From the NCBI RefSeq assembly GCF_023016265.1, contig NZ_CP095412.1, forward strand, positions 496,001 to 560,000: a stretch of 64,000 nt of DNA, given 5' to 3'. The number at the start of each line of letters is the position of its first letter. Position 1 is the stretch's first letter. Source of the DNA: Blastococcus sp. PRF04-17 (GTDB lineage Bacteria; Actinomycetota; Actinomycetes; Mycobacteriales; Geodermatophilaceae). Under the pieces are notes generated by a model. That model saw nothing but the letters and a program-made list of their open reading frames with translations. It was not told the DNA's origin and made no database searches. Both the position numbers and the translations under genes were made by a program. Below, piece by piece: positions 36,464-44,949 of this stretch.

Positions 36464-37269
36464 GCGAGCCGCCGTCGTTCCCGACGTCGCTGGGGACCTC
36501 GACGGCGGACCAGATCCGCCTCCTCGGCCAGGACCTCACCGCCGACCTCATGGGCAAGGTCGGCTTCGGCGAGCTGGCCTTCTGGCTGGTCAGCATGCGG
36601 CGCCCGACCCCGGCGGAGACCCGGGTCTTCGAGGCGGTGCTGGTGGCCCTGGCCGATCACGGGTTCACGCCCACGGCGATCGCCGCGCGGCTGACCTACC
36701 TGTCGGCGCCTGACTCGCTGCAGGGGGCGCTGGCCGCCGGTCTCCTCGGCGGCGGCTCCCGCTTCCTCGGCGTCACCGAGGACTGCGGGAGGTACCTGCA
36801 CGAGGTCCTCGGCCGGGTGGAGGGCGACCTGCCGTCCGACGACGCCGGCTGGGACGCGCTCGCCCTGGCCGCGGTCGGCGAGACGAAGGCGGCCGGCCGA
36901 TTCGTGCCCGGCATCGGGCACCCCGTGCACAAGGTCCAGGACCCCCGGACCCCCGTGCTCCTGGGCATCGCCGAGGAGGAGGGCCTGCGCGGCCCGCACC
37001 TGCGGCTGTTCGAGGCCATCGGCCGGGTGCACGAGCAGGTGCTCGGTCGGCGGCTGCCGCTCAACGGCGCCGGCGTCTGCGGCGCGGCGCTGGCCGACCT
37101 GGGCCTGCCGGTCGAGCTGCTGCGCGGCTTCGCCCTCCTCGCCCGGGCCGCGGGGGTGCTCGGGCACATCGCGGAGGAGCGTCGCCGGCCGATCGGCATG
37201 GACGCCTACCTGACAGTCGACCGCAACGCGACCTACGTCGACCCCGACGGCGGAGGAGCGCCGGCATGA
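36460..37269 (+). CDS. Citryl-CoA lyase / citrate-synthase-like protein
   Basis: At 269 residues it is about two thirds of a citrate synthase and keeps GIGHPVHK (near 154-161) and NGAGVCGAALADLGLP, the active-site stretches of the family. Short members without the full domain are annotated as citryl-CoA lyase. In this cluster it could cleave a CoA-thioester made by the upstream CoA-transferase, releasing acetyl-CoA. It overlaps both neighbours by four bases. Confidence 0.8.
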   Translation: MSEPPSFPTSLGTSTADQIRLLGQDLTADLMGKVGFGELAFWLVSMRRPTPAETRVFEAVLVALADHGFTPTAIAARLTYLSAPDSLQGALAAGLLGGGSRFLGVTEDCGRYLHEVLGRVEGDLPSDDAGWDALALAAVGETKAAGRFVPGIGHPVHKVQDPRTPVLLGIAEEEGLRGPHLRLFEAIGRVHEQVLGRRLPLNGAGVCGAALADLGLPVELLRGFALLARAAGVLGHIAEERRRPIGMDAYLTVDRNATYVDPDGGGAPA

Positions 37270-38237
37270 AGGCGGGCGTCCTGACCGAGCCGGGCGACGC
37301 CCCGGCCTACGGCGAGCACCCGGCGCCCGAGCCGGCCGACGGGCAGACCCTCGTGGCGGTGACCGCCGCCCCGATCGTCCCGCTCGACCAGCTGTGCGCC
37401 TCGGGCACCTCGTACTTCGGGCGTCCCGCCACTCCCTACGTCCCGGGCGTGCAGGGCGTCGGGGTCGTGCGACGGTCGGCCGCGTTCCCGGACGGGGCGC
37501 GGGTGTTCTTCTCGACGTCGGCCGGCATGCGGCCCGGCGACGGAAGCCTCGCCGAGCTGTGCGTCGTCCCGGACGTGGACGTCGTGGCGGTGGACGACGC
37601 GGTCGAGGACGTCGCCCTGGCGGCGCTGGGCATGTCCGGTGTCGCGGCCTGGCGGATGCTGACCGACCGCGCCCGCCTGCAGCCCGGCGAGACGGTCCTG
37701 GTCCTCGGCGGCGGCGGAGCCGTGGGCCAGGCCTCCGTCGGGGCGGCCAAGCTGCTGGGTGCCGGCCGGGTGGTCGCCGTCTCCCGGTCGGCCGAGGCGC
37801 AGGAGCGCGCCCGGCGGGCCGGGGCCGACGCGGTGGTCCCGCTGACCGGCGACGTCGACGAGCTGACCGCCGCGCTGGGCGACGCCGTCGGCGCCGGGGC
37901 GGACGTCGTCATCGACCCGGTCTTCGGTGTCGCCGCGACCGCCGCCTCCCGGGTGCTGGCCGTGCACGGGCGGCTGGTGAACCTCGGCGGGTCCGGTGGC
38001 GACGTCGCCGCGTTCTCGTCGGCCGTCCTGCGCAGCAAGTCGGCGTCGGTGCTCGGCTACACGAACAACCATCTGACCCCCGAGCAGCGCCGCGAGGCGG
38101 TGATCGCGATCGCGGGCCATGCCGCCGCCGGCCGGCTCGCCGTGGCGCACGAGGTGTTCCCGCTCGCCGAGGTCGCCGACGCCTGGCGTCGCCAGGCGTC
38201 GGGTCAGGCCGGCGTGCGGCTGGTCGTCAGGCCCTGA
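37266..38237 (+). CDS. MDR-family NADPH:quinone oxidoreductase-like
   Basis: The 323-residue protein has a nucleotide fold VLVLGGGGAVGQASVGAAK near residue 146 and no alcohol-dehydrogenase zinc site, as in quinone oxidoreductase and enoyl reductase-type MDR proteins. In an intradiol pathway it might reduce a maleylacetate-type or unsaturated intermediate; that is speculative. The ATGA overlap with the lyase gene and a 26-bp gap to the dioxygenase gene put it in the operon. Confidence 0.83.
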   Translation: MKAGVLTEPGDAPAYGEHPAPEPADGQTLVAVTAAPIVPLDQLCASGTSYFGRPATPYVPGVQGVGVVRRSAAFPDGARVFFSTSAGMRPGDGSLAELCVVPDVDVVAVDDAVEDVALAALGMSGVAAWRMLTDRARLQPGETVLVLGGGGAVGQASVGAAKLLGAGRVVAVSRSAEAQERARRAGADAVVPLTGDVDELTAALGDAVGAGADVVIDPVFGVAATAASRVLAVHGRLVNLGGSGGDVAAFSSAVLRSKSASVLGYTNNHLTPEQRREAVIAIAGHAAAGRLAVAHEVFPLAEVADAWRRQASGQAGVRLVVRP

Positions 38238-38263
38238 ACCAACCCACTCGAGGAGGAGACACC

Positions 38264-39130
38264 GTGCAGCTGGTCACCGAGGAGAACATCACCGACCTGG
38301 CGGTCGAGCGCTGGGCCACCGCGAAGGACCCGCGCCTGGCCGAGCTGATGACGGCGCTGGTGCGGCACCTGCACGACTTCGCCCGCGAGGTGCGGCTCAC
38401 CGAGGCCGAGTGGATGGCGGCGATCCAGTGGCTCAACCGCACCGGGAAGATCAGCAACGAGAAGCGCGAGGAGTTCATCCTGACCTCCGACGTCCTCGGG
38501 CTGTCGATGCTGGTCGTGCAGATGAACCACCGGCTCGACCCGCGGGCGACGCCGGCCACGGTGCTCGGGCCGTTCCACATCGAGGGATCGCCCGAGCTCG
38601 GCTACGGCGCGGACATGTCGCAGGGTCTGCCCGGCACGCCGCTGTTCATCTCCGGCGTGGTGAAGGACCTCGAGGGCAACCCGGTGCCGAACGCCGTCCT
38701 GGACCTCTGGCAGGCCGACAACGAGGGCCTCTACGAGTCGCAGCACGCCGACGTCGACGAGGCACGGCTGCGGGCCAAGTACACGACCCGGGAGGACGGC
38801 ACCTACTGCGTGCGGACCGTCGCGCCGCTCGGTTACACGATCCCGATGGACGGCCCGGTGGGGGAGCTCATCTCGAAGACCGAGATCAGCCACTTCCGGC
38901 CGGCACACGTGCACTTCCTGCTCAACGTGCCCGGCTTCGAGCCCCTGATCACGCACCTGTTCGAGGAGGGAGCGGACTACCTCGACAGCGACGTGGTCTT
39001 CGGGGTCAAGGAGGAGCTCGTCGTCCGGTACGAGCAGCGGGAGCCCGGTACGACCCCGGACGGCGGGACGATCGACGTGCCGTGGTTCGACGCGCGCTAC
39101 GACTTCGTCCTGCAGCCGCAGGGGCGATGA
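38264..39130 (+). CDS. Intradiol ring-cleavage dioxygenase (catechol / hydroxyquinol 1,2-type)
   Basis: The 288-residue protein has the alpha-helical linker domain (1-100) and the catalytic beta-sandwich with all four Fe(III) ligands: Y157 (GLYES), Y191 (LGYTIP), H215 and H217 (PAHVHF). [10 protein letters not shown] precedes them. Length and linker match catechol/hydroxyquinol 1,2-dioxygenases rather than protocatechuate enzymes. It opens the ring between the hydroxyls to a muconate or maleylacetate. GTG 38264 follows GAGGAGGAG. Confidence 0.92.
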   Translation: MQLVTEENITDLAVERWATAKDPRLAELMTALVRHLHDFAREVRLTEAEWMAAIQWLNRTGKISNEKREEFILTSDVLGLSMLVVQMNHRLDPRATPATVLGPFHIEGSPELGYGADMSQGLPGTPLFISGVVKDLEGNPVPNAVLDLWQADNEGLYESQHADVDEARLRAKYTTREDGTYCVRTVAPLGYTIPMDGPVGELISKTEISHFRPAHVHFLLNVPGFEPLITHLFEEGADYLDSDVVFGVKEELVVRYEQREPGTTPDGGTIDVPWFDARYDFVLQPQGR

Positions 39131-39185
39131 GTTCCGCCCGCGGGCGGCGTCCTTCCTCGTAGCACCGCCGGGCGAGGGAGGTCCG

Positions 39186-39467
39186 ATGAGCGCGACACCG
39201 CTGGACACGGAGTTCACCGCGACGCTGGTGCGCAGCGACGCCGAGGGCGGCTGGACCTACGTCCAGATGCCGGGCTCGGCCGAGTTCTTCGGCACCCGCG
39301 GGCTGGTGAAGGTGCGGGGCACGGTCGACGGGCATCCGTTCCGGAGCTCGTTCATGGCGCTGGGCGACGGCACGCATAAGCTGCCGGTGCGGGCCGACGT
39401 CCGGGCGGCGATCGGCAAGCAGGCCGGCGACACGGTCACCGTGCACCTGGACGAGCGGCTCGGCTGA
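39186..39467 (+). CDS. DUF1905-domain protein
   Basis: The 93-residue protein ([20 protein letters not shown], then [35 protein letters not shown]) is a stand-alone DUF1905 small beta-barrel. Its function is unknown. ATG 39186 follows GGGAGG. It ends convergently with the cold-shock gene. Confidence 0.88.
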   Translation: MSATPLDTEFTATLVRSDAEGGWTYVQMPGSAEFFGTRGLVKVRGTVDGHPFRSSFMALGDGTHKLPVRADVRAAIGKQAGDTVTVHLDERLG

Positions 39468-39539
39468 GCGCACGCAGCCCCGCCGTGCGGGGGAGCCGGT
39501 GGCGTCGTGCTCCGGCACCGGCCGCGGCGGGAGAGCAGA

Positions 39540-39574
39540 ACGGGGGCCACGGCGCGCAGCGCCGTGACCCCCGT
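39540..39574. terminator. Strong hairpin terminator between convergent genes
   Basis: Two 16-base arms with a single mismatch (ACGGGGGCCACGGCGC and its partner) enclose a three-base loop 10 bp after the cspA stop. No U tract follows, as is common in high-GC bacteria. It can serve both cspA and the DUF1905 gene. Confidence 0.7.
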
Positions 39575-39584
39575 CCCGGGTGGA

Positions 39585-39788
39585 TCAGAGGGGGCGGACG
39601 TTCTCCGCCTGGGGGCCCTTCTGGCCCTGCGTCACGTCGAACTCGACCTGCTGACCCTCGTCGAGGGAGCGGTAGCCGTCGCTGACGATGGCGGAGTAGT
39701 GGCAGAAGACGTCGGCGCCGCCGCCGTCCTGGGCGATGAACCCGAAGCCCTTCTCCGCGTTGAACCACTTCACAGTGCCCTGAGCCAT
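39585..39788 (-). CDS. cspA: Cold-shock protein
   Basis: The 67-residue CSD protein has RNP1 KGFGFI (13-18) and RNP2 DVFCHY (26-31), binding single-stranded RNA/DNA as a chaperone. The cysteine in RNP2 replaces the Ala/Val usually found there. The ATG is preceded by GGAAGAGAAAC. A long AU-poor leader upstream could hold the usual cold-responsive mRNA leader. Confidence 0.96.
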   Translation of the reverse strand: MAQGTVKWFNAEKGFGFIAQDGGGADVFCHYSAIVSDGYRSLDEGQQVEFDVTQGQKGPQAENVRPL

Positions 39789-40066
39789 GCTGTTTCTCTT
39801 CCGTGCTGGGGTGTCGGGGCCGGCAGTCGCCGCGCCCCGGGTCGCCGCACCACCGGCAGGACCGAGAGGAACGTCAGGCAGAGACGACTGCGGACGTTCG
39901 GAAACGAAGCAGAGGCACAGCAGCGACCGGGCACCACCCTACGCTGTCGGTCCGCGGGAGCGGCCGGGCCTTACCCGTCCGGGTCGCACGGACGGCGTCG
40001 TTCGTGCGATCGTGCTCGCCGGGATCCGGACACGGACCCCGCTCCGACGGGTCCCGGAAGGCGTGC
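39789..40066. other. Divergent intergenic region, presumed cspA leader
   Basis: These 278 bp separate cspA from the divergent methyltransferase. On the minus strand a TAGGGT box near 39936-39941 would give cspA a leader of about 140 nt. I see no other gene. Confidence 0.4.
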
Positions 40067-40657
40067 ATGAACCAGCAGCTGGCAGAACGACTCCGCTTCC
40101 TACGGGCCTTCGCGGCCAATCCTCGCCAGGTGGGCGCCATCCTGCCGACGTCGCGGCAGGCGGTGCGCGACATGCTCGACCTCGGCGACGTCCCGGGCGC
40201 CCGCCTGGTCGTCGAGCTGGGAGCCGGAACCGGATCGCAGACGGCGGAGATCCTGGCCCGCATGGCTCCCGACGCCCGGCTGATCGCGCTGGAGATCGAC
40301 CCGCGGCTGGCTCAGGTGCTGAAGGAGCGGTTCGACGACCCGCGGCTCGAGGTCGTCGTCGACTCGGCGGAGAACCTCGAACAGCACCTCGGCGAGGAGA
40401 AGGCCGACGTCCTGGTGTGCGCGCTGCCGTTCACCTCGCTGGAGCCGGGGCTGCGGCGCCGGATCCTGGACGCCATGCCGGCCGTGCTGGCCCCGCACGG
40501 CGTGGCGACGGTGATCCAGTACTCGCCGTTCATCCAGAACGAGCTGCGCCGTCGGTTCCCGTCGGTGCGCCGGCGGATCTCGCCGCTGAACGTGCCGCCG
40601 GCCTTCCTGTTCGCCTGTTCGCTGCAGGCCGACGCGGGCGAGGCGACCGCGGTCTGA
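40067..40657 (+). CDS. SAM-dependent methyltransferase (phospholipid/rRNA-dimethylase-like)
   Basis: The 196 residues start with LRFLRAFAANPRQVGAILPTSR and motif I VVELGAGTGSQT, and continue with ALEIDPRLAQVL, as in PmtA-type phospholipid N-methyltransferases and KsgA-like folds. The catalytic NPPY is replaced by ALPFTS, typical for the phospholipid type. The product could be phosphatidyl-N-methylethanolamine, with modest certainty. ATG 40067 was chosen because upstream in-frame sequence is low-complexity leader. Confidence 0.82.
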   Translation: MNQQLAERLRFLRAFAANPRQVGAILPTSRQAVRDMLDLGDVPGARLVVELGAGTGSQTAEILARMAPDARLIALEIDPRLAQVLKERFDDPRLEVVVDSAENLEQHLGEEKADVLVCALPFTSLEPGLRRRILDAMPAVLAPHGVATVIQYSPFIQNELRRRFPSVRRRISPLNVPPAFLFACSLQADAGEATAV

Positions 40658-40659
40658 GC

Positions 40660-41449
40660 TCAGGCGGCCGCCGCGCGCAGCGCCCAGGCCCGCGCGGTGA
40701 GCGGGATCGACCCGTCGGGTGCGGTGGGCAGGTGCTCGCGCACGACCGTCCGCAGCGCCGCCCGCCGGTCGTCGTCCAGGGACGCGACATAGGCAGGTGC
40801 CGGCCCGGTGCCGCGCAGGAACGGCGACCAGTAGTCGTCGAAGTCCCGGAACGCGGTGGGGACGACGATCTCGCGGACGTCGACACGGGCCAGTCCGGCG
40901 CCCGCGAACAGGGCACGCAGGGGCTCGGGACGGCAGAACCCGAACCGCACCGACTCGCGTTGCGACCGGACCGACGGGTCGAGCTCTTCCGCGGCGTCCC
41001 AGGAAGCAGCGCATCAGGCCCATGCCGCCGCCGGGGTAGTCCCAGACGTAGGCCGCGACGGTTCGGCCGGGACCGACCGCCCGGGCCATCTCGCGGAGAG
41101 CGCCTGTGCGGTCGGGGACGAAGTTGAGCACCAGCCCGCAGACCGCCACGTCGAAGGCGCCGTCGGCGACGGGCAGGGCCCGGGCATCGGCGAGCGCGAA
41201 GGCGGCCCGGGGGTCGGGCACGGAGACGGCGGCGTGGGTGACGAACGGGGCCGACGGATCGACGCCGACCACCTGCGCGGGGGAGGCCGTGACGAGGACC
41301 GCCTCGGTGAGGGCCCCCGTGCCGCAGCCGACGTCGAGCCAACGACTCCGCGGGGGCCGGGCGAGCCAGTCGACGAACTCGACTGCGACGGCCCGGCTCC
41401 AGCGGCCGACGTAGGACTCGTAGCTCGCCCCGCTGGACCAGACGTCCAC
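40660..41449 (-). pseudogene. Class I SAM methyltransferase, frameshifted
   Basis: The N-terminal frame contains YESYVGRWSRAVAVEFVDWL, motif I WLDVGCGTGALTEAVL and YVWDYPGGGMGLMRCF. The C-terminal frame continues VRFGFCRPEPLRALFAGAGL and FDDYWSPFLRGTG. Near 41008-41012 one extra base (TTCCTGGGAC instead of TTCTGGGAC) breaks an expected RCFWDAAEELDPS. This is the only apparent insertion in the window. Repaired, it has about 262 residues. The GTG at 41449 has a TACCGT box seven bases upstream. Confidence 0.82.
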
Positions 41450-41456
41450 GCGGGGC

Positions 41457-41462
41457 ACGGTA
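41457..41462 (-). promoter_or_regulatory. Leaderless -10 box of the methyltransferase
   Basis: TACCGT on the minus strand ends seven bases before GTG 41449, with no ribosome binding site between. Confidence 0.5.
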
Positions 41463-41477
41463 GCGCCGGGACGCGCC

Positions 41478-41621
41478 TCAGCGACGGGTCGAGAGGGCGG
41501 CGATCTCGTGCGCGGACTCGACGGTGGGTGCCGCGGCGAGTGCCCGGGCCAGGGCGCGTTCCTCACGCAGGTGGGCGCGGGCCGAGCGGTGGCGGGCGAG
41601 GGCGGTGCGCAGGCGGGACAT
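41478..41621 (-). CDS. Small basic helical protein, 47 residues
   Basis: An ORF of 47 residues (MSRLRTALARHRSARAHLRE at the start, ESAHEIAALSTRR at the end) lies between the methyltransferase and GNAT genes on the same strand. It is preceded by GAAGGATCC and is Arg/Ala-rich with one predicted amphipathic helix. Its third-codon positions are mostly G/C, as in real genes here. The family is unknown to me. Confidence 0.55.
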   Translation of the reverse strand: MSRLRTALARHRSARAHLREERALARALAAAPTVESAHEIAALSTRR

Positions 41622-41640
41622 GGCGGATCCTTCGGTTCTC

Positions 41641-42138
41641 TCAGGCGGGGATCGGCAGGAACGAGTCGGTGCGGAGCGGGCTCTCCACGGCGAGGACGTC
41701 GGCGTCGACGGTGAACCGGGAGCCCGGGAGCAGGCGCCGGATCAGCCCGATCACGGGGTCGTTGTCCGGCTGGACGGTGGCGGTGAAGGTGCGCACGCCC
41801 CGGCTGCCCGCGAGGGCGGTCAGCTCGCGGACCAGCTGGCGGGCCACGCCCATGCCCTGCCACGCGTCCTCGACCACGACGGCGACCTCGGCGGTCGAGG
41901 GGTCGGCCGGGGTCCGGTCGTAGCGGGCGACCCCTACGACCTCGGTGCCGACGACGGCCACGACCGCCTCCCGGGCGTCGTGGTCGACCTCGACCAGCCG
42001 ACGGGCACCCACCGGCGGACGGCGCAGCGGCGCGTGGAACCGGCGGTGGACGGTCTCGGGGGACAGGCGGTCCCAGAGCCGGCAGAAGAGCGGGGCATCG
42101 TCCGGCCGGACCGGCCTGGTCGCCACGGGGATGTCCAT
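41641..42138 (-). CDS. GNAT-family N-acetyltransferase
   Basis: The 165-residue protein has the GNAT pattern: VRPDDAPLFCRLWDRLS, the beta strands VVAVVGTEVVGVARYD, and the acetyl-CoA loop QGMGVARQLVREL (motif A). The C-terminus ends in a beta strand. ATG 42138 follows AGGAGGTCGGG. It is divergent from the HxlR regulator gene, which may repress it. Substrate unknown. Confidence 0.86.
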   Translation of the reverse strand: MDIPVATRPVRPDDAPLFCRLWDRLSPETVHRRFHAPLRRPPVGARRLVEVDHDAREAVVAVVGTEVVGVARYDRTPADPSTAEVAVVVEDAWQGMGVARQLVRELTALAGSRGVRTFTATVQPDNDPVIGLIRRLLPGSRFTVDADVLAVESPLRTDSFLPIPA

Positions 42139-42199
42139 CCCGACCTCCTGGGTTCGTGGGATGAACTCTGCTCCTGCCCGGCTTGGTTCGTCAAGTGAA

Positions 42200-42218
42200 C
42201 TCAGCACGTTATGCTGAG
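42200..42218. promoter_or_regulatory. Palindromic operator over the hxlR-type gene -10 box
   Basis: CTCAGCA and TGCTGAG form a perfect seven-base inverted repeat around CGTTA. The TATGCT within it (42210-42215) lies six bases before GTG 42222, so the -10 box of a leaderless promoter is inside the operator. Binding there would autorepress the HxlR gene and could affect the divergent GNAT gene. Confidence 0.6.
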
Positions 42219-42221
42219 GAT

Positions 42222-42689
42222 GTGAGCGAAGCCTCGTGGGACCGGTCCCAGTGCTCGGTCGCCGGGACCCTGGCGGTGGTCGGGGAGAAGTGGAGCCTGC
42301 TGGTGCTCCGGGAGGCCTTCCTCGGCGTCCGCCGCTTCGCCGACTTCCAGCGGCACCTGGGGGCGCCGAAGGCGGTGCTGACCGACCGGCTGGGCACCCT
42401 GGTCGCGCAGGGGATCCTCCGGCGGGTGCCGTACCAGGCCGAGGGCGAGCGGCAGCGCCACGAGTACCGGCTGACCACCAAGGGCATCGACCTCTACCCG
42501 ACGCTCGTGGCGCTGATGAGCTGGGGCGACAAGTACCTGTCCGACGACGTCGCGCCGCTGGGCCTGCGGCACCGGGACTGCGGAGAGCCGGTGCACCTGG
42601 CGCTCGTCTGCGACGCCGGGCACGAACTGACCGGCGCCCGCGAGGTGCGTCCGGTGCCACGGACGACGGCGGCCGAGACCGCCGGCTGA
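42222..42689 (+). CDS. HxlR-family transcriptional regulator
   Basis: The 155-residue protein has the HxlR winged helix: CSVAGTLAVVGEKWSLLVLREAFLGVRRFADFQRHLG, then VLTDRLGTLVAQGILRRVPY and LTTKGIDLYPTLVALMSWGDKYL. A C-terminal cysteine-containing extension (HRDCGEP) may bind a ligand or metal. I chose GTG 42222 from the leaderless promoter; the longer frame at 42183 includes the operator. Confidence 0.88.
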   Translation: MSEASWDRSQCSVAGTLAVVGEKWSLLVLREAFLGVRRFADFQRHLGAPKAVLTDRLGTLVAQGILRRVPYQAEGERQRHEYRLTTKGIDLYPTLVALMSWGDKYLSDDVAPLGLRHRDCGEPVHLALVCDAGHELTGAREVRPVPRTTAAETAG

Positions 42690-42694
42690 GCGGC

Positions 42695-43165
42695 CTACCC
42701 CGCGAGGTGCGCCCGCAGGGCGGCGACCACCATCCGGTGGTCCTCGACCTGCGGAAGGCCGGAGACGACCACGGCCCCGACCGGTCCCACGGACCGGATG
42801 ATGATCGGGAAGGCGCCGCCGTGCGCGGCGTAGAGGGCCGGATCCAGCCCGGACTGCGCCTCGAACGTGGTGCCGTTCTCCCTGGCGGCCTGGCCGACGT
42901 ACAGGGAGGAGTGGCCGAACCGCTGCACGACCCGGGTCTTGCGCTCGATCCACGCGGCGTTGTCCGGAGTGGCGCCGGTCAGCGCCGCGGCGAACAGCCG
43001 GTGGGAGTTGCGGCTGATCTCGATCGCCACGGGTGCGCCCTGCTGCCGGGCCGTCGCCACCAGCGCCGACCCGAGCACCCAGGCGTGGTCGTTGGTGAAG
43101 GAGGCGAGCTGCAGCTCCTCCTCCTCGGCGGCGAGCTCGGCGAGGGAGGGGAAGGCGTCGGTCAT
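42695..43165 (-). CDS. UPF0303 / DUF336 heme-degrading-domain protein
   Basis: The 156-residue protein matches the DUF336 (HbpS-like/heme-degrading) family: APVAIEISRNSHRLFAAALTGATPDN, then ERKTRVVQRFGHSS and GGAFPIIIRSVGPVGAVVVSGL. These proteins bind heme or small cofactors; enzymatic function is uncertain. It converges on the HxlR gene with a 5-bp gap. Confidence 0.85.
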   Translation of the reverse strand: MTDAFPSLAELAAEEEELQLASFTNDHAWVLGSALVATARQQGAPVAIEISRNSHRLFAAALTGATPDNAAWIERKTRVVQRFGHSSLYVGQAARENGTTFEAQSGLDPALYAAHGGAFPIIIRSVGPVGAVVVSGLPQVEDHRMVVAALRAHLAG

Positions 43166-43344
43166 GGGACGTTCCTACAGTCCCCAGTGAGGGTGCGGCG
43201 AGCCGCGGTCGTCCGCGAACGCTCCGTGACGGAACGCCGCCGAAGCGTGCGCGCGTTGACGGCGCCGCGCCGGGCCGGGGCGTGGTCACTGGCGTGCCGA
43301 CCTGCGGAGGGAACACTCTGCGGCTGCCGGACTGAGGGGGAGCA

Positions 43345-44688
43345 GTGATCGATCCGCGGTTGACACCAGGTGTCGGGCCGAGCGACGGCATGGCGTGGGC
43401 GGTACCGCCGCCGGAGGTGACCGGCCGGCAGATCGTCGTCTTCGCCGAGGCCGACGACGACGCCCCCGGCATCGACTGGGCGCGCGCCGGCATCTCGGGG
43501 GTCGCCGACTCCCGGGACTTCGAGGGCGGGCACGTCTCGCCCGAGGCCCTGCAGGAGGCCCCCGCGACCGTCTTCTCCGAGCTCGGCATCGCGGTCGTCT
43601 CCGCCGACGTCACCCAGGTCGGTGCCCTGCAGGCCGCCGGCGCGGAGAGCCGGCCGGTGCTGTCGGTGTCGCCCGAGCTCGTGCACCACGTTCTCCACCA
43701 CGAGGCCCTCCACCACGAGAGGGCCGGCTACGCGCAGGCGTACCGCGACGGCGTGAACGACCTCGTCGAGCGGCTGGCGCACGCCCCGCACGACGCCGCG
43801 CTGTCCGGTGTGGAGGTGGCCGGTCCCGGGCGGTTCGCCGACACCTCGCAGGCCACCTGGGGCATCCAGGCCACCAAGGCGATCTCCTCGTCACGGTCCG
43901 GGCGGGGCATCCGGGTCGCCGTCCTGGACACCGGCTTCGACCTCGGGCACCCCGACTTCGCCGGGCGCACCGTGAGCGCGGAGTCCTTCGTCCAGGGCGA
44001 GTCCGCCCAGGACGGCCACGGTCACGGGACGCACTGCATCGGCACGTCCTGCGGTCCGCGCAGCCCGTCGACGGGCCCGCGGTACGGCGTCGCGTACGAG
44101 GCGGACATCTACTCCGGCAAGGTGCTCGGCAACTCCGGCAGCGGCAGCGACGCGGGCATCCTCGCGGGAATCAACTGGGCGGTGGCCAACCGCTGCCCGG
44201 TCATCTCGATGTCGCTCGGGGCCGACGTGCAGCAGTCGCACCCGCCGTACTCGGCGGCCGGTCGTCGGGCGCTGCGCCGGGGATCGCTGATCATCGCCGC
44301 CGCCGGCAACAACGCCAACCGGCGGGCCGGGAACCACGGTTTCGTCGGCGCCCCGGCCAACAGCGTCGAGATCATGGCCGTCGGCGCGATCGACGGGGAC
44401 CTGGGCATGGCCAACTTCTCCGCCCGCAGCCTGCCCGGGCGCGGCGGCCAGGTCGACATCGCCGGCCCGGGCGTGCAGGTGTACTCGTCCTGGCCGATGC
44501 CCACGCGCTACCGGACGATCAGCGGCACGAGCATGGCGACGCCGCACGTCGCTGGCCTGGCCGCGCTGTGGGCCGAGGCGACCGGGCGGCGGGGCCTGGA
44601 CCTCTGGGCCACGCTGTGCGCGGAGAGCGAGCGGCTGCTGCAGCCATCGCTCGACGTGGGCAGCGGGCTGGCTCTCGCACCCCAATGA
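43345..44688 (+). CDS. Subtilisin-like (S8) serine protease without signal peptide
   Basis: The catalytic triad is clear: D195 (AVLDTGFD), H227 (GHGHGTH) and S396 (SGTSMATP), with oxyanion N322 (AAAGNN). The 447-residue protein has no signal peptide or membrane segment, so it probably acts in the cytosol or leaves by a non-classical path. The 185-residue N-terminal extension has a His-rich helix (VHHVLHHEALHHE, near 113-125) rather than an obvious inhibitor propeptide. GTG 43345 follows GAGGGGGA. A propeptide-like small gene follows 27 bp later. Confidence 0.93.
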   Translation: MIDPRLTPGVGPSDGMAWAVPPPEVTGRQIVVFAEADDDAPGIDWARAGISGVADSRDFEGGHVSPEALQEAPATVFSELGIAVVSADVTQVGALQAAGAESRPVLSVSPELVHHVLHHEALHHERAGYAQAYRDGVNDLVERLAHAPHDAALSGVEVAGPGRFADTSQATWGIQATKAISSSRSGRGIRVAVLDTGFDLGHPDFAGRTVSAESFVQGESAQDGHGHGTHCIGTSCGPRSPSTGPRYGVAYEADIYSGKVLGNSGSGSDAGILAGINWAVANRCPVISMSLGADVQQSHPPYSAAGRRALRRGSLIIAAAGNNANRRAGNHGFVGAPANSVEIMAVGAIDGDLGMANFSARSLPGRGGQVDIAGPGVQVYSSWPMPTRYRTISGTSMATPHVAGLAALWAEATGRRGLDLWATLCAESERLLQPSLDVGSGLALAPQ

Positions 44689-44702
44689 GCGGCCCCCTGA
44701 CG

Positions 44703-44708
44703 TACCGT
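44703..44708 (+). promoter_or_regulatory. Leaderless -10 box
   Basis: TACCGT ends seven bases before ATG 44716, with no Shine-Dalgarno sequence, giving the small gene its own promoter after the protease. Confidence 0.5.
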
Positions 44709-44715
44709 TCCGCAC

Positions 44716-44949
44716 ATGGTGAACCTCAGCGTGACCGTCGACGACGGGCACCTGCCTGCCATCGACCAGGTCGCCGAGGCCCTGCGGGCCCGGGGCATGG
44801 AGGTCGCGCAGGTGCTCGACGGGCTCGGCATCATCACCGGCTCCGCACCGGCGGAGTCCCGGTCGGCGCTCACCGACGTCGAAGGTGTGGCCTCGGTCGA
44901 CGAGGAGCTCAGCTACCAGCTGCCCCCGCCGGACGCGCCCGTCCAGTGA
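44716..44949 (+). CDS. Small protein resembling a free-standing protease propeptide/inhibitor
   Basis: The 77 residues (VNLSVTVDDGHLPAIDQVAEALRARGMEV, then IITGSAPAESRSALTDVEGVASVDEELSYQLPP) have the beta-alpha-beta-beta-alpha-beta order and the VEGVxSVDEE ending of the subtilisin propeptide-like inhibitor (I9) fold. Next to a protease lacking such a propeptide, it could act in trans as foldase or inhibitor. This is inferred from pattern and position. Confidence 0.7.
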   Translation: MVNLSVTVDDGHLPAIDQVAEALRARGMEVAQVLDGLGIITGSAPAESRSALTDVEGVASVDEELSYQLPPPDAPVQ

